Positions 5,901 to 5,959 of a stretch of DNA of 5,959 bases are shown one piece after another. Origin of the DNA: Cyanobacteria bacterium UBA11370 (GTDB lineage Bacteria > Cyanobacteriota > Cyanobacteriia > Cyanobacteriales > Coleofasciculaceae); assembly GCA_003486645.1 (NCBI GenBank), contig DNGI01000047.1, forward strand, positions 64,654 through 70,612, in the 5' to 3' direction. Positions within the stretch are counted from its first letter, which is position 1. Every line of letters begins with the position of its first letter. Made by a program: the position numbers and the translations under genes. The notes under the pieces were generated by a model. That model had not been told where the DNA came from. It did no database searches and worked only from the letters and a program-made list of their open reading frames with translations.

Positions 5901-5959
5901 TTAGACTTTTGCAAACAAAGTGCTACAACCCTTGATTTTTTCGTTGACGTAATCACCAA
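5901..5959 (-). CDS. Possible 3' end of an upstream gene (partial)
   Basis: One minus-strand frame enters from the right edge and reads GDYVNEKIKGCSTLFAKV before TAA (5901-5903), with a second in-frame TAA at 5898-5900. The stop lies 8 bases before the ACP ATG, the spacing expected within an operon. Only 18 codons are visible, so no family can be assigned. A second minus-strand frame is also open here (it closes at 5825-5827), so this is a weak call. Confidence 0.35.
   Translation of the reverse strand, partial: GDYVNEKIKGCSTLFAKV

Noticed and set aside
5825..5959. Minus-strand frame open from the right edge to TAA at 5825-5827
   Set aside because: It runs through the start of the ACP gene in another frame and its translation resembles no family; the shorter frame ending at 5901 fits operon spacing better.

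Overview
The window looks like part of a biosynthetic gene cluster from an AT-rich, probably filamentous cyanobacterium. Three perfect copies of the HIP1 octamer GCGATCGC (1770-1777, 2313-2320, 2969-2976) and heptameric tandem repeats between genes (1-21, 5083-5123, 5201-5214) point to this group. No 16S or other taxonomic marker is present, so the assignment is an inference.

Layout: six genes all lie on the minus strand and read from right to left. They are a free-standing acyl carrier protein (ACP, 5575-5892), a divergent AcpS-type phosphopantetheinyl transferase overlapping its 3' end (5229-5624), a 151-bp intergenic region with a hairpin repeat and a heptamer array, a benzoate-CoA-ligase-family adenylating enzyme (3518-5077), a salicylate synthase (2162-3490), a second, canonical AcpS-type transferase (1748-2158), a 112-bp gap, and a ketoacyl synthase III (KAS III)-like enzyme fused to a C-terminal carrier domain (112-1635). 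At the right edge 18 codons plus a double stop probably represent the 3' end of an upstream gene. At the left edge (1-111) there are only short tandem repeats. No convincing plus-strand gene is present.

How the genes may work together (inference): the salicylate synthase converts chorismate to salicylate. The ligase activates the aryl acid as its adenylate and passes it to CoA or to a carrier protein. The two AcpS-type enzymes add phosphopantetheine arms to the two carriers (the free ACP and the domain on the KAS III protein). The KAS III-like enzyme then takes the aryl group on its cysteine and transfers or condenses it. It keeps Cys142 and Asn306, but the position of the usual catalytic His is Asn276, which argues for acyl transfer or altered chemistry rather than a standard decarboxylative condensation. 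The combination reads as a small salicyl (or other hydroxybenzoyl) starter-loading and transfer cassette, with one carrier/transferase pair on each side of the acid-making and acid-activating genes. I do not recognise it as a named pathway.
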